From assembly GCA_903789615.1 (NCBI GenBank), contig CAIFEV010000013.1, positions 1 to 46,209 of the forward strand: a DNA stretch of 46,209 bases, given 5' to 3'. This document shows positions 29,513-37,924 of this stretch, one piece after another. The number at the start of each line of letters is the position of its first letter. Positions within the stretch are counted from its first letter, which is position 1. Under the pieces are notes generated by a model, which searched no databases, was not told the origin of the DNA, and saw only the letters and a program-made list of their open reading frames with translations. The stretch is from an uncultured Lachnospiraceae bacterium (lineage in GTDB: Bacteria; Bacillota; Clostridia; Lachnospirales; Lachnospiraceae). Position numbers and translations under genes: made by a program.

Positions 29513-31543
29513 TTGAATCACTTATTGGAAGTCAAAGACCTGGTCACGTGTTTCCACACAGATGATGGAGATGTGACTGCGGTTGACAGAGTTTCATTAC
29601 ATATAGACCGTGGAGAAATAATCGGACTTGTCGGCGAATCTGGTTCCGGTAAATCGGTGACCATGATGAGTATACAGCAACTGATCAGTCCTCCGGGCTA
29701 TGTGAAATCTGGCGAAGTATATCTTGATGGCGTAGAAGGAAACCTTCTTACATACAAGGCAGACTCTGAGAAGATGCGTTCCATTCGCGGCGGACGGATT
29801 AGCATGATCTTTCAGGAACCGATGACTTCATTGAATCCGGTCCTGACGATCGGTTATCAGATTCAGGAAAATATTCTCCAGCACACAGATCTTGATCCTG
29901 AGGCAGCAAAGAAAAAGGCCATAGAAATGCTGAAAATGGTCAAGATCCCGGATGCAGAGCAGCGATACAACGATTATCCACAGCAATTTTCCGGTGGTAT
30001 GCGTCAGCGTATCATGATTGCCATTGCATTATCGGCAAATCCGGATCTTCTGATTGCGGATGAGGCTACAACAGCACTTGACGTAACAACACAGGCGCAG
30101 ATTCTCGAGATGATTCGCTCAATTGCCAAAAAGACCAATACGGCTGTGATTATCGTGACGCATAATCTAGGAATTGTTGCAAGATTTGCAGAGCGTATTT
30201 ACGTTATGTATTCCGGCAGAGTGATGGAAACATCGAAGACCTGGAATATTTTCAAGAAATCCGGACATCCGTATACAAAGGCTTTGCTCAGAGCAATTCC
30301 CCGTCTGGACGATCCGAAGGACCGTGTACTGATTCCGATTGACGGGCTTCCGCCAAGCCCTGCAGACAGGCCTACATATTGCCCGTTCTACAAGCGGTGC
30401 GAGTACCGTAAAGATTCATGTAAAGAGAATGCGATGCCGGATTTGCAGGAAATTGGACCTGACCATTATTCAGCCTGCTTGTTAAGTCAGAACGAAATGC
30501 AGGCGAAAGAAATAGAGCTTCGCAACAGACCACAGAAAGCGGCACCTGTCAAAAATATCAGAGATGAAAATGTTCTCGAAGTTGAAGGGGTAAAGAAATA
30601 TTTTCCGATATTAAAAGGAATTATGCGCCGGCATGTTGGAGATGTAAAGGCTATCGAAGACATTTCGTATACCCTCAAAAAAGGCGAGACACTGGGAATT
30701 GTAGGAGAGTCCGGATGTGGAAAGACAACCATGGCACGGTGTGTCATGAGAGTTTACAAACCAGAAGCCGGTATTATCCGCTTTAACGGAATCGATATTG
30801 CGGGCATGAAAGATAAGGAACTGGCACCCTATCGAAGCAAAATTGCAATGATTTTTCAGGATCCATTCTCTTCTCTTGATCCCAGACAGACAGCCGGATC
30901 CATTGTAGAAGAATCCCTGATAATTAATCATTCCTGCAAAACTGAAAAAGAGCGTCAGGAGAAAGTAGACCGACTGTTCAGACTTGTTGGACTTGATCCG
31001 TCACTGAAAAATCGTGTACCACATGAATTTTCCGGCGGACAGAGACAAAGACTGGGAATTGCCAGAGCTTTAAGTTCGGATCCGGAGATTATTGTTTGTG
31101 ACGAACCTATTTCCGCACTGGATGTATCAATTCAGGCACAGATCATCAATCTGCTCGAAGAGATACAGGCTAAGCTTGGTGTGAGTTATATTTTCATCGC
31201 GCATGATCTTGCTGTGGTGAAACACATTAGTGACCGGGTACTTGTTATGTATCTTGGACATATTGTTGAAATTGCAGACTGTGATGAATTGTATAAGCAT
31301 CCGTTTCATCCGTACACAGAGGCGCTTCTTCAGGCAGTGCCGGAGGCTGATCCGGATGTTGAAAAAACAAAACCTGCTGTTGCACTGGAAGGAGAAGTTC
31401 CAAGTATTATCAACCGCCCGGCAGGATGTCCGTTCCATAATCGCTGTAAACATTGCATGGAGCGGTGCACAAAAGAAGTTCCGCAGTTAACAGAGTTTGA
31501 CTCCGGACATCAGGTAGCTTGTTTTTTGTTCGATAAGGAATGA
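29513..31543 (+). CDS. Double-ATPase ABC transporter protein (DppD-DppF fusion type)
   Basis: This 676-residue protein contains both nucleotide-binding domains of the importer. Half 1 has Walker A GESGSGKS, signature FSGGMRQRIMIA and Walker B LLIADEATTALDV. Half 2 has GESGCGKTT, FSGGQRQRLGIA and IIVCDEPISALDV. Each half ends in the oligopeptide-transporter Cys motif: CPFYKRCEYRKDSC after half 1 and CPFHNRCKHCMERC at the end. In DppD-type proteins this motif can hold an iron-sulfur cluster. The start is best read as TTG 29513, because GGAGGAG ends 8 bases before it; the GTG at 29504 overlaps that ribosome binding site. Confidence 0.9.
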   Translation: MNHLLEVKDLVTCFHTDDGDVTAVDRVSLHIDRGEIIGLVGESGSGKSVTMMSIQQLISPPGYVKSGEVYLDGVEGNLLTYKADSEKMRSIRGGRISMIFQEPMTSLNPVLTIGYQIQENILQHTDLDPEAAKKKAIEMLKMVKIPDAEQRYNDYPQQFSGGMRQRIMIAIALSANPDLLIADEATTALDVTTQAQILEMIRSIAKKTNTAVIIVTHNLGIVARFAERIYVMYSGRVMETSKTWNIFKKSGHPYTKALLRAIPRLDDPKDRVLIPIDGLPPSPADRPTYCPFYKRCEYRKDSCKENAMPDLQEIGPDHYSACLLSQNEMQAKEIELRNRPQKAAPVKNIRDENVLEVEGVKKYFPILKGIMRRHVGDVKAIEDISYTLKKGETLGIVGESGCGKTTMARCVMRVYKPEAGIIRFNGIDIAGMKDKELAPYRSKIAMIFQDPFSSLDPRQTAGSIVEESLIINHSCKTEKERQEKVDRLFRLVGLDPSLKNRVPHEFSGGQRQRLGIARALSSDPEIIVCDEPISALDVSIQAQIINLLEEIQAKLGVSYIFIAHDLAVVKHISDRVLVMYLGHIVEIADCDELYKHPFHPYTEALLQAVPEADPDVEKTKPAVALEGEVPSIINRPAGCPFHNRCKHCMERCTKEVPQLTEFDSGHQVACFLFDKE

Positions 31544-31574
31544 TTCAAAGTACAGGACCAACAGGAGGTAAGTT

Positions 31575-33173
31575 ATGAATCAAAAAGTAAGAAGATTTGC
31601 AGCAGCGGCATTAGGGACTGCGCTCGCCGCATCCGCACTTGCAGGATGCGAAGGAGGAAGCAGTTCTACAACAGGAACATCTTCCAGTGGGAAATCTGTC
31701 TCTACAACGGGCAGTACTGCAACATATGGCGGAACGGCAAATGTCGTGTATCAGTCCGGTCCGGCAACACTTTTCCTGCCATATTCGACTTCAACAGGTG
31801 ATCGTTTCTATGCGGCACCGGCAATTGAGTCGCTCGGACGGCCGGATACAGAAGGAAATATGGAAGGCTGGCTGGCAGATTCATTTGATATTGATGCGGA
31901 CAATCTGACAGCTACGATTACTTTAAAGCAGGGCATTAAGTTTTCAGATGGAACGGATTTTAATGCGGATTCAGTAATCTGGAACTTTGACAAGATGATT
32001 GACGGCGGCAAGGCCAGTGAATTAGGCACACCAGATTCATATGAAAAAGTGGATGATTATACCGTAAAACTTAAGTATGGATCATGGGCAAACAACTGGA
32101 GCACTCTTCTCGGTCAGGTCTATATCTATGATCCGAAGGCTTTTGATGACAATGGCGAAGACTGGGCGGCGATCAATGCAGTCGGAACAGGTCCATTTAT
32201 TATGGAAGAATATGTGCCGGGCGATCATATCACCTATACCAAGAATGAGAATTACTGGCAGGAAGGTAAGCCGTATGTAGATAGTATCAATATCCCGATT
32301 ATTACGGATACCACAACACAGCAGGCGGCAATCACGAATGGTGAGATTGATTTCCTGAATACCAGCAATGCAACACTGATTCAGACTTTGAATTCCATGG
32401 GAATTAAAGATATTGCCCAGGATTCGCCGGATCTTGCCGAAATCAAATATATCATGTTTGCTTCTGGTGATGAGGATTCGCCGTTCTATAATGAGGCAGT
32501 TCGCAAGGCAGTAATGCATGCGATTGACTGGGATGGATATGTTCAGTCGCTCACAGGTGGTCTCGGTATCAAGACAGCTCAGTTTGGTGTTCCTGGCGCA
32601 TGGTCATATGACGATTCCATTCAGTTTCCGGAGTACAATGTAGAAGAAGCTAAGTCTGAGCTTGCTGCAGCAGGATATCCGAACGGTTTCGACACAACGA
32701 TCACGACGATTTCTTCGAACAATGACATTGCAGTTCTTCTTCAGGCTTCTCTGAAGGCGATCGGAATCAATGCAGAAATCAAGACTCTTGAGAATTCTGA
32801 GTTCAATGCTGAGAAGAAAGAAGGCGTTTATGACGGTGGTATCATCACCGGTCAGGGCGCTTCCAAGATGGATTTCACCGCAAACTATATCCGTCTTTAC
32901 TCTTCCAAAGGTGTCAACTATCTGAATATGATGGCACATCCGGAAGATTATGAGACAGCTCTTTTCGGAGCGCAGGCTGCGAAGACACTTGATGAAAAGA
33001 AGACACTGTTGAAGGAAGCTTCCCGACTGCTGACCAACGAGCATGCTCTTGTTGTTCCGGTAGCTGCTACGTATGCATGCTGCTATTCTTCCGGTAAGTT
33101 TGTTGATTCGGGCATTTATCAGACCGCAGATTCTGTAGTCTGGACTCCGGAAGACCTGAAACTTGCAAAATGA
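31575..33173 (+). CDS. Extracellular substrate-binding lipoprotein, family 5
   Basis: This 532-residue protein is a solute-binding lipoprotein (SBP_bac_5, PF00496). The signal peptide runs to a lipobox LAGC with Cys25, followed by a Ser/Gly/Thr-rich linker. Family motifs include LADSFDIDADNLTATITLKQGIKFSDGTDFNADSVIWNFDK (about 94-134) and AVRKAVMHAIDWDGYV near 311. AGGAGGTAAGTT precedes the ATG closely, indicating strong translation. It feeds the importer encoded just upstream. The ligand cannot be told from sequence; the enzymes downstream suggest a sugar acid or conjugate rather than a peptide. Confidence 0.93.
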   Translation: MNQKVRRFAAAALGTALAASALAGCEGGSSSTTGTSSSGKSVSTTGSTATYGGTANVVYQSGPATLFLPYSTSTGDRFYAAPAIESLGRPDTEGNMEGWLADSFDIDADNLTATITLKQGIKFSDGTDFNADSVIWNFDKMIDGGKASELGTPDSYEKVDDYTVKLKYGSWANNWSTLLGQVYIYDPKAFDDNGEDWAAINAVGTGPFIMEEYVPGDHITYTKNENYWQEGKPYVDSINIPIITDTTTQQAAITNGEIDFLNTSNATLIQTLNSMGIKDIAQDSPDLAEIKYIMFASGDEDSPFYNEAVRKAVMHAIDWDGYVQSLTGGLGIKTAQFGVPGAWSYDDSIQFPEYNVEEAKSELAAAGYPNGFDTTITTISSNNDIAVLLQASLKAIGINAEIKTLENSEFNAEKKEGVYDGGIITGQGASKMDFTANYIRLYSSKGVNYLNMMAHPEDYETALFGAQAAKTLDEKKTLLKEASRLLTNEHALVVPVAATYACCYSSGKFVDSGIYQTADSVVWTPEDLKLAK

Positions 33174-33198
33174 CAAAGAGGCGGGAGAACATTGAATC

Positions 33199-34230
33199 AT
33201 GCTTGGTGACAGCATTAAGGTACAGTCGAGGACGTCTTCATCCTACACGGATGAACAGCTTTTACTCATTAAACAGATGGGTATCAAGTATGTTTACACA
33301 ATATTTGAAGATGAAGATATCGGTTACGATTGTAAAAGCGGAAAGCTGGATTCCGGTAAGGCGTATGACGCAGTCATGCGCTTTACCGAAAGGTTAAGAA
33401 AATTCGGCCTGACTTGTACAGATGCAGGTAACACCCATATTTATAAGAACGATAAAATGCATCTCGGGCTTGAGGGGTGGGATCAGGCGATTGAGAATTA
33501 CAATGAGTTTAATCGTATTCTTTCAAAAGGTAATATTCATGTTGGCTACATGACCTGGGAACCAAATCAGGTATATACATCTGTATGGGCTGAAGGGAAA
33601 GAGATGCACGGTGGAGTAGGCAGGATTGTGGATGCATCCGAGCTTGCCCATAGAAGTTATACGCATGGACGATTTTATTCTCAGGATGAAATCTGGAGCA
33701 ACTTTGAGTACTGGCTCAAGAGAGTTCTTCCGGTCTGCGAGGAGTACGATATTAAGATTTCTCTTCATCCAAATGATCCGCCGGTAAGTGATGTATGTGG
33801 CATCTCCAATCTGATTACATCCGCTGAATCCTATAAGCGGGCATTTAAACTGGCAAACGACAGTCCGTATCTTGGTATGAAAATGTGCATAGGATGCTGG
33901 CTGGAAGGCGGAGACAAGTTTGGAAAAGTTCTGGATGATATCCGGTATTTTGTGGAAAAGGGGAAAGTGCTGAATGTTCATTTCCGAAATGTTTCCTCAA
34001 CTCTACCGAAATTTGAAGAAACCCTGCTGGAAGATGGTTATCAGGACATGTATCTTCTGATGAAACAGTTTGTCGAGAGTGATTACAAGGGAACGATTCA
34101 TGCGGATCATGTGCCGCTCTGGGGCAAAGGCGTTGGCACTGGCGGTTCGACAATAGCATGGGCATACAGCATGGGATATCTGAAGGGACTTCTGAATTCA
34201 GCTATTGATGTGGTTAACGGGAAGGCTTGA
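33199..34230 (+). CDS. Mannonate-dehydratase-like TIM-barrel enzyme
   Basis: This 343-residue protein resembles the UxuA family (PF03786), metal-dependent enzymes that dehydrate D-mannonate to 2-keto-3-deoxygluconate. Candidate metal ligands follow the family His-Cys-His-Asp order: His190 in LHPNDPP, Cys230 or Cys233 in CIGC, His261 in HFRN and Asp303 in HADH. The family HPDDPP is changed to HPNDPP (Asn192), and the usual TGS after the Cys is absent, so it is a divergent member. The substrate may be another aldonate. A xylose-isomerase-like isomerase role is possible. It overlaps the tail of the regulon gene order: lipoprotein upstream, aldolase downstream 5 bases later. Confidence 0.7.
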   Translation: MLGDSIKVQSRTSSSYTDEQLLLIKQMGIKYVYTIFEDEDIGYDCKSGKLDSGKAYDAVMRFTERLRKFGLTCTDAGNTHIYKNDKMHLGLEGWDQAIENYNEFNRILSKGNIHVGYMTWEPNQVYTSVWAEGKEMHGGVGRIVDASELAHRSYTHGRFYSQDEIWSNFEYWLKRVLPVCEEYDIKISLHPNDPPVSDVCGISNLITSAESYKRAFKLANDSPYLGMKMCIGCWLEGGDKFGKVLDDIRYFVEKGKVLNVHFRNVSSTLPKFEETLLEDGYQDMYLLMKQFVESDYKGTIHADHVPLWGKGVGTGGSTIAWAYSMGYLKGLLNSAIDVVNGKA

Positions 34231-34235
34231 TCGAA

Positions 34236-35132
34236 ATGAATACGGATTTCATTAAAGGTGTTGTTGTCCCGATCATCACCGTCATTGATGATCAGGAGAA
34301 GATCGACGAAGCGGGAATGAGAAAGCAGGTTGATTTTGTAATTAATGGCGGCCTGCAGGGAATTCTGACATTTGGGTCGAACGGAGAGTTTTATCAGGTT
34401 GAAGAAGATGAGATGGAACGCGGCTTGAAGATTATAGTTGATCAGGCGGCAGGAAGAGTTCCGGTATATTTTGGCATTGGTGCCATCAATACCAGAAAAT
34501 GCGTCAGACTGGCAAAAATGGCGGTCGCAAACGGGGCTTCCTGCATTTCGGTTCTTCAGCCGATGTTCTTGAAGCCGACTTCTGAGGAGCTTTTCCTTCA
34601 TTTCAGAACTATCGCCGAAGCTGTTCCGGATACACCGGTGTTAATTTACAACAATCCGGGAAGAGTTGGATATGGAATGACCGCCGATATGGTCAGTCGT
34701 CTCGCACATGAAGTTAATAACATTGTCGGTATGAAGGACACATCCGGTGATATTACGCTGACAGAAGAGTGCGTGCGCAGGAATGCAGATGTCGGGTTCA
34801 AGGTATTTGGCGGCAAAGATACATTGCTTTTTGCTTCTCTTTGTGTCGGAGCTGTGGGTGGTGTGTGCACAGCTGGAAACTTTATGCCTGAGCTGATTGA
34901 AGATGTGTATAGAAAATTTGAGACAGGTGATTATAAAGGCGCCAGAAATGCACAGTTTAAGCTGAATCCGGTAAGACTTTCTATGGATCTTGCTTCATTT
35001 CCGGTAGCAGCCAAAGATATGGCCAATCTCAGAGGTCAGAATGTCGGAGTACCGTATATGCCGAATCTGCCGACAAAGGGAGAGTCATTGAAAAAGATAA
35101 GGATAGCTATGGAGGAAGCTGGACTTTTGTGA
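34236..35132 (+). CDS. DapA/NanA-family class I aldolase
   Basis: This 298-residue TIM-barrel protein belongs to the dihydrodipicolinate synthase/N-acetylneuraminate lyase superfamily (PF00701). The Schiff-base lysine is Lys167 in VGMKDTSG, the catalytic tyrosine is Tyr138 in LIYNNPGR, and the pyruvate carboxylate loop is GSNGE (47-51, usually GTTGE). Members with this context cleave 2-keto-3-deoxy sugar acids to pyruvate plus an aldehyde. It is probably not the lysine-biosynthetic enzyme, given its catabolic neighbours. ATG 34236 is preferred, with GGGAAGG 10 bases upstream; a TTG at 34227 overlaps the previous stop. Confidence 0.85.
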   Translation: MNTDFIKGVVVPIITVIDDQEKIDEAGMRKQVDFVINGGLQGILTFGSNGEFYQVEEDEMERGLKIIVDQAAGRVPVYFGIGAINTRKCVRLAKMAVANGASCISVLQPMFLKPTSEELFLHFRTIAEAVPDTPVLIYNNPGRVGYGMTADMVSRLAHEVNNIVGMKDTSGDITLTEECVRRNADVGFKVFGGKDTLLFASLCVGAVGGVCTAGNFMPELIEDVYRKFETGDYKGARNAQFKLNPVRLSMDLASFPVAAKDMANLRGQNVGVPYMPNLPTKGESLKKIRIAMEEAGLL

Positions 35133-35186
35133 ATCCAAGCTTCTCAGAGAAATAAGTCAATTATAGTTGACAGGAAAGGAGTAGTT

Positions 35187-36080
35187 ATGTTGAAGGATAA
35201 GAAAATAGGATTAATTGGTCTTGGCATCATGGGGAAGCCGATGGCCAAGAATCTAGTGAAAGCCGGTTATGATCTGTATGTTTCTGATCTGAAAAAAGAA
35301 TCGGTAAATGAAGTTGTTGGATGTGGTGCAAAAGCTGCAACCAATAAAGAAATCGGCGAGCAGTGCGATGTAGTTCTAACTATGCTTCCGAATTCTCCGC
35401 AGGTTAAACAGGTAATGTTGGGGGCAAACGGCCTGATTAATGTAATGCACAGTGGTCAAGTTTTTATCGATATGTCATCCATTAATCCGGTTGCCTCAAA
35501 AGAAATTGCGGCAGAACTTGCGAAAAAGGGAATTGAAATGCTGGATGCTCCGGTGTCAGGTGGTGAACCGAAAGCTATTGATGCGACGCTCTCTTTTATG
35601 GTTGGAGGCAGGCAGGAAATATTTGATGAATATAAGGAACTTCTGGAAACAATGGGCTCTTCTGTCACCCGTTGCGGTGATATCGGAGCTGGAAATACAA
35701 CAAAACTGGCAAATCAGCTAATTGTAGCATGCAATATTCAGGCACTTGCAGAAGCTCTCACTCTGGCTCAGAAGGCAGGTGTTGATCCACATCTTGTTTT
35801 CGAAGCGATTAAGGGTGGTCTTGCAGGGTCAACGGTCATGAATGCAAAAGCTCCGATGATGATGGAAGGAAATGATGCTCCAGGATTCAGGATTGATCTT
35901 CACATTAAGGACTTAAATAATGTTCTTGATTGCGCCCATTCTGTTGGCGCACCGGTACCTATGGCAGCAGAGGCTCAGGAAGTTCTTCAATGGCTTCATA
36001 ATCAGGGTAAAGGGGCTGCCGATCATTCTGCCATGGCTCAGTATTATGAGAAACTGACCGGAATTAAAATCGGAAGATAA
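35187..36080 (+). CDS. GarR-type beta-hydroxyacid dehydrogenase
   Basis: This 297-residue protein is in the 3-hydroxyisobutyrate dehydrogenase/tartronate semialdehyde reductase family (PF03446 with PF14833). The NAD(P) motif is GLIGLGIMGKPMAKNL (8-23), the substrate loop is DAPVSGGEPKA (120-130), and the catalytic lysine is Lys173 in GAGNTTKLANQ. It probably reduces a C3 aldehyde acid, or an aldehyde, released by the aldolase upstream. AGGAAAGGAG precedes the ATG. It ends the island operon and is followed by a strong terminator. Confidence 0.88.
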   Translation: MLKDKKIGLIGLGIMGKPMAKNLVKAGYDLYVSDLKKESVNEVVGCGAKAATNKEIGEQCDVVLTMLPNSPQVKQVMLGANGLINVMHSGQVFIDMSSINPVASKEIAAELAKKGIEMLDAPVSGGEPKAIDATLSFMVGGRQEIFDEYKELLETMGSSVTRCGDIGAGNTTKLANQLIVACNIQALAEALTLAQKAGVDPHLVFEAIKGGLAGSTVMNAKAPMMMEGNDAPGFRIDLHIKDLNNVLDCAHSVGAPVPMAAEAQEVLQWLHNQGKGAADHSAMAQYYEKLTGIKIGR

Positions 36081-36105
36081 TAAAAAGATAAATACATTCC
36101 TACTG

Positions 36106-36140
36106 AAATGCAGCTCCCGGAAACAGGAGCTGCATTTTTT
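36106..36140 (+). terminator. Rho-independent terminator of the catabolic operon
   Basis: AAATGCAGCTCC (36106-36117) pairs perfectly with GGAGCTGCATTT (36126-36137) around an 8-base loop, with the T-run reaching 36140. Confidence 0.92.
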
Positions 36141-36189
36141 AATATGATACGTGGTGATGCATTTAATGAAATCTTGAGGGGAATAAAAT

Positions 36190-36230
36190 AGTTCCGGGGC
36201 AACCCCTGCATTTGGAGCTGCCCCGGAACT
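36190..36230. repeat. Perfect 12-bp inverted repeat without T-run
   Basis: AGTTCCGGGGCA (36190-36201) and TGCCCCGGAACT (36219-36230) are perfect inverts with a 17-base spacer. No T-run follows on either strand. It lies 50 bases after the terminator, in a gap of 385 bases (36081-36465) that otherwise holds TTGACA at 36332, a small palindrome ATGAA-T-TTCAT (36344-36354) and two TAAAAT -10-like boxes (36373, 36419). The promoter for the next operon is probably among these, but I cannot fix it. Confidence 0.6.
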
Positions 36231-36465
36231 TATGAAGAAAGGATTTTGAGGATCAGTAGATTGGTCTTTTATCTGGTGCAATTGTATAGTAGCATTATCG
36301 CACAAGTTTGTCCAGTACTTTTTTGAAAATATTGACATTTTGCATGAATTTCATAAATGTAAGGAATTCCGATAAAATCCGGGGGCTGTCAGGTCCGTTT
36401 TTCTTGTTCTGCATACGGTAAAATGCTATCTTTGAAATATCTGTACGATGGGGGAGGAAATCGGT

Positions 36466-37212
36466 ATGCTGAGTCAGCTGAACAGTCCGCCTTTGTATCT
36501 TATATGCGGACTCATCATTCTTTTTGTCGCGATCGTGTGCGTGTGTTTTTTGGTGCGGGCATACAGGGCCGGAAAGAAGGCAGGCATGGATCCGGCGGTT
36601 CTGAAGCGGGCGATCATATCGAGCGCCACGTTCAGTGTTCTGCCGAGTGTCGGAATCCTGCTCGGCGTTATTGCACTGTCCGGCAGTCTGGGGACGCCGT
36701 GGCCGTGGCTGCGGCTGTCGGTCATCGGCGCGCTGCACTACGAGACACAGGTCGCGGAGGCAGCGGCTGAGCAGGTCGGAATCGGCCGGCTTTCAGCCAG
36801 CACGATGACACCGGAGGCATTTGTCACGATCGCGCTGCTGATGAGCATCTGCATCATGTGGGGCATGGTGCTCTCGGTGCTGTTTAACAAGTCATATCTG
36901 AAGAAGATCCGCAGGCGCGGCGGGGATGCAAAGAAGGGCCCGGAAAAGGGTGGATTCGGGGACATGGCGGTCACGGCGATGTTCACGGGGCTTGTGTCGG
37001 TGTATTTTGGAAGCTACATCGGCGGATTTGTCTCGGGGCGTGGCCGGTTTACCTTTGAGGGCGATTTCACGCCGATTCTGGTGTGCCTGGCGTCGGCGGC
37101 GGTTATGTCCGTGTTCACATGGCTGTCTGCAAAGAAGGGACTGAAGTGGCTGGAAGGGTTCTCCATCGCGGGCAGCATGCTGATCGGCATGCTGACGGCG
37201 GTGCTGTTTTGA
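36466..37212 (+). CDS. Polytopic membrane protein, probable DUF5058 family
   Basis: This 248-residue protein has about six hydrophobic segments: near the N-terminus (YLICGLIILFVAIVCVCFLV), SATFSVLPSVGILLGVIALSG, FVTIALLMSICIMWGMVLSV, AVTAMFTGLVSVYFGSYI, and two at the C-terminus. The pattern around FSVLPSVGILLGVIALSGSLG fits DUF5058 proteins as I remember them. ATG 36466 is chosen because GGAGG lies 8 bases upstream; an ATG at 36448 overlaps that site. A second membrane protein follows after 13 bases, and the two may form one transporter. Transport function is inferred only from topology and context. Confidence 0.65.
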   Translation: MLSQLNSPPLYLICGLIILFVAIVCVCFLVRAYRAGKKAGMDPAVLKRAIISSATFSVLPSVGILLGVIALSGSLGTPWPWLRLSVIGALHYETQVAEAAAEQVGIGRLSASTMTPEAFVTIALLMSICIMWGMVLSVLFNKSYLKKIRRRGGDAKKGPEKGGFGDMAVTAMFTGLVSVYFGSYIGGFVSGRGRFTFEGDFTPILVCLASAAVMSVFTWLSAKKGLKWLEGFSIAGSMLIGMLTAVLF

Positions 37213-37225
37213 GGGGGATGACAAT

Positions 37226-37924
37226 ATGGAAGAGAGAAAGGCATTCCTTGCGCGATATGAAACCAATACGCACAGGCTCGGGAGAATATGCACGGCCGTG
37301 GCGCTTCTGCTGCTTGTCGGCGCGCCTTTTCTCATCGGGCGCGTGATCGGAGCGCAGCCGGACATGATGGCGGTCCTGCGGGGGTATTTGGCTGTCGGCC
37401 TTGTCTGGACGGTGTCCAGCGTCGCGGAGTTTCTGATCTACACGCCGATGCTGGGGGCGGGCGGCGGATATCTGGCATTTATCACGGGAAATCTGATTAA
37501 TATGAAGATTCCCTGCGCCATGAACGCGCGGGACATTGCGGGGACGAAGGCGGGAACGACGGAAAATGACATCGTCTCGACGCTTTCGATCGCGACGTCT
37601 TCCCTTGTCACGATCGGGGTTCTGGCACTTGGTGTTCTTCTGATGGTCCCGCTGCAGCCGCTTCTGACGAGCCCGACGCTTTCGCCCGCCTTTGACAACG
37701 TGGTGCCGGCGCTGTTCGGCGCGTTCGGGTATCAGTATTTCCGGAAAAATCCGAAGCTGGCGGCACTTCCGCTGGCACTGATGACGGTCCTTTTTGTCTG
37801 CGTGCCGTCTCTTACGGCGCAGACGAGTGTGCTGATCCTGCCGGCAGGCGCCATCACCATCGGCCTGGCGTACCGGATGTACAGGAAGGGGCGGAAAGAC
37901 CAGAAGGGAAAGAACAGCGTATGA
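37226..37924 (+). CDS. Polytopic membrane protein of unknown family
   Basis: This 232-residue protein has roughly five to six hydrophobic segments: ICTAVALLLLVGAPFLIG, YLAVGLVWTVSSVAEFLIYT, LVTIGVLALGVLLMVPL, AALPLALMTVLFVCVPSL and VLILPAGAITIGLAYRMY. Between them is a conserved-looking loop LGAGGGYLAFITGNLINMKIPCAMNARDI. It lies 13 bases after the DUF5058-like gene, and its stop overlaps the next start (ATGA). It probably works with both neighbours. I do not recognise its family. Confidence 0.7.
   Translation: MEERKAFLARYETNTHRLGRICTAVALLLLVGAPFLIGRVIGAQPDMMAVLRGYLAVGLVWTVSSVAEFLIYTPMLGAGGGYLAFITGNLINMKIPCAMNARDIAGTKAGTTENDIVSTLSIATSSLVTIGVLALGVLLMVPLQPLLTSPTLSPAFDNVVPALFGAFGYQYFRKNPKLAALPLALMTVLFVCVPSLTAQTSVLILPAGAITIGLAYRMYRKGRKDQKGKNSV

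Noticed and set aside
34236-35132. Biosynthetic dihydrodipicolinate synthase (dapA)
   Set aside because: The pyruvate loop is GSNGE and the neighbours are a sugar-acid dehydratase and reductase, so a catabolic aldolase is more likely.
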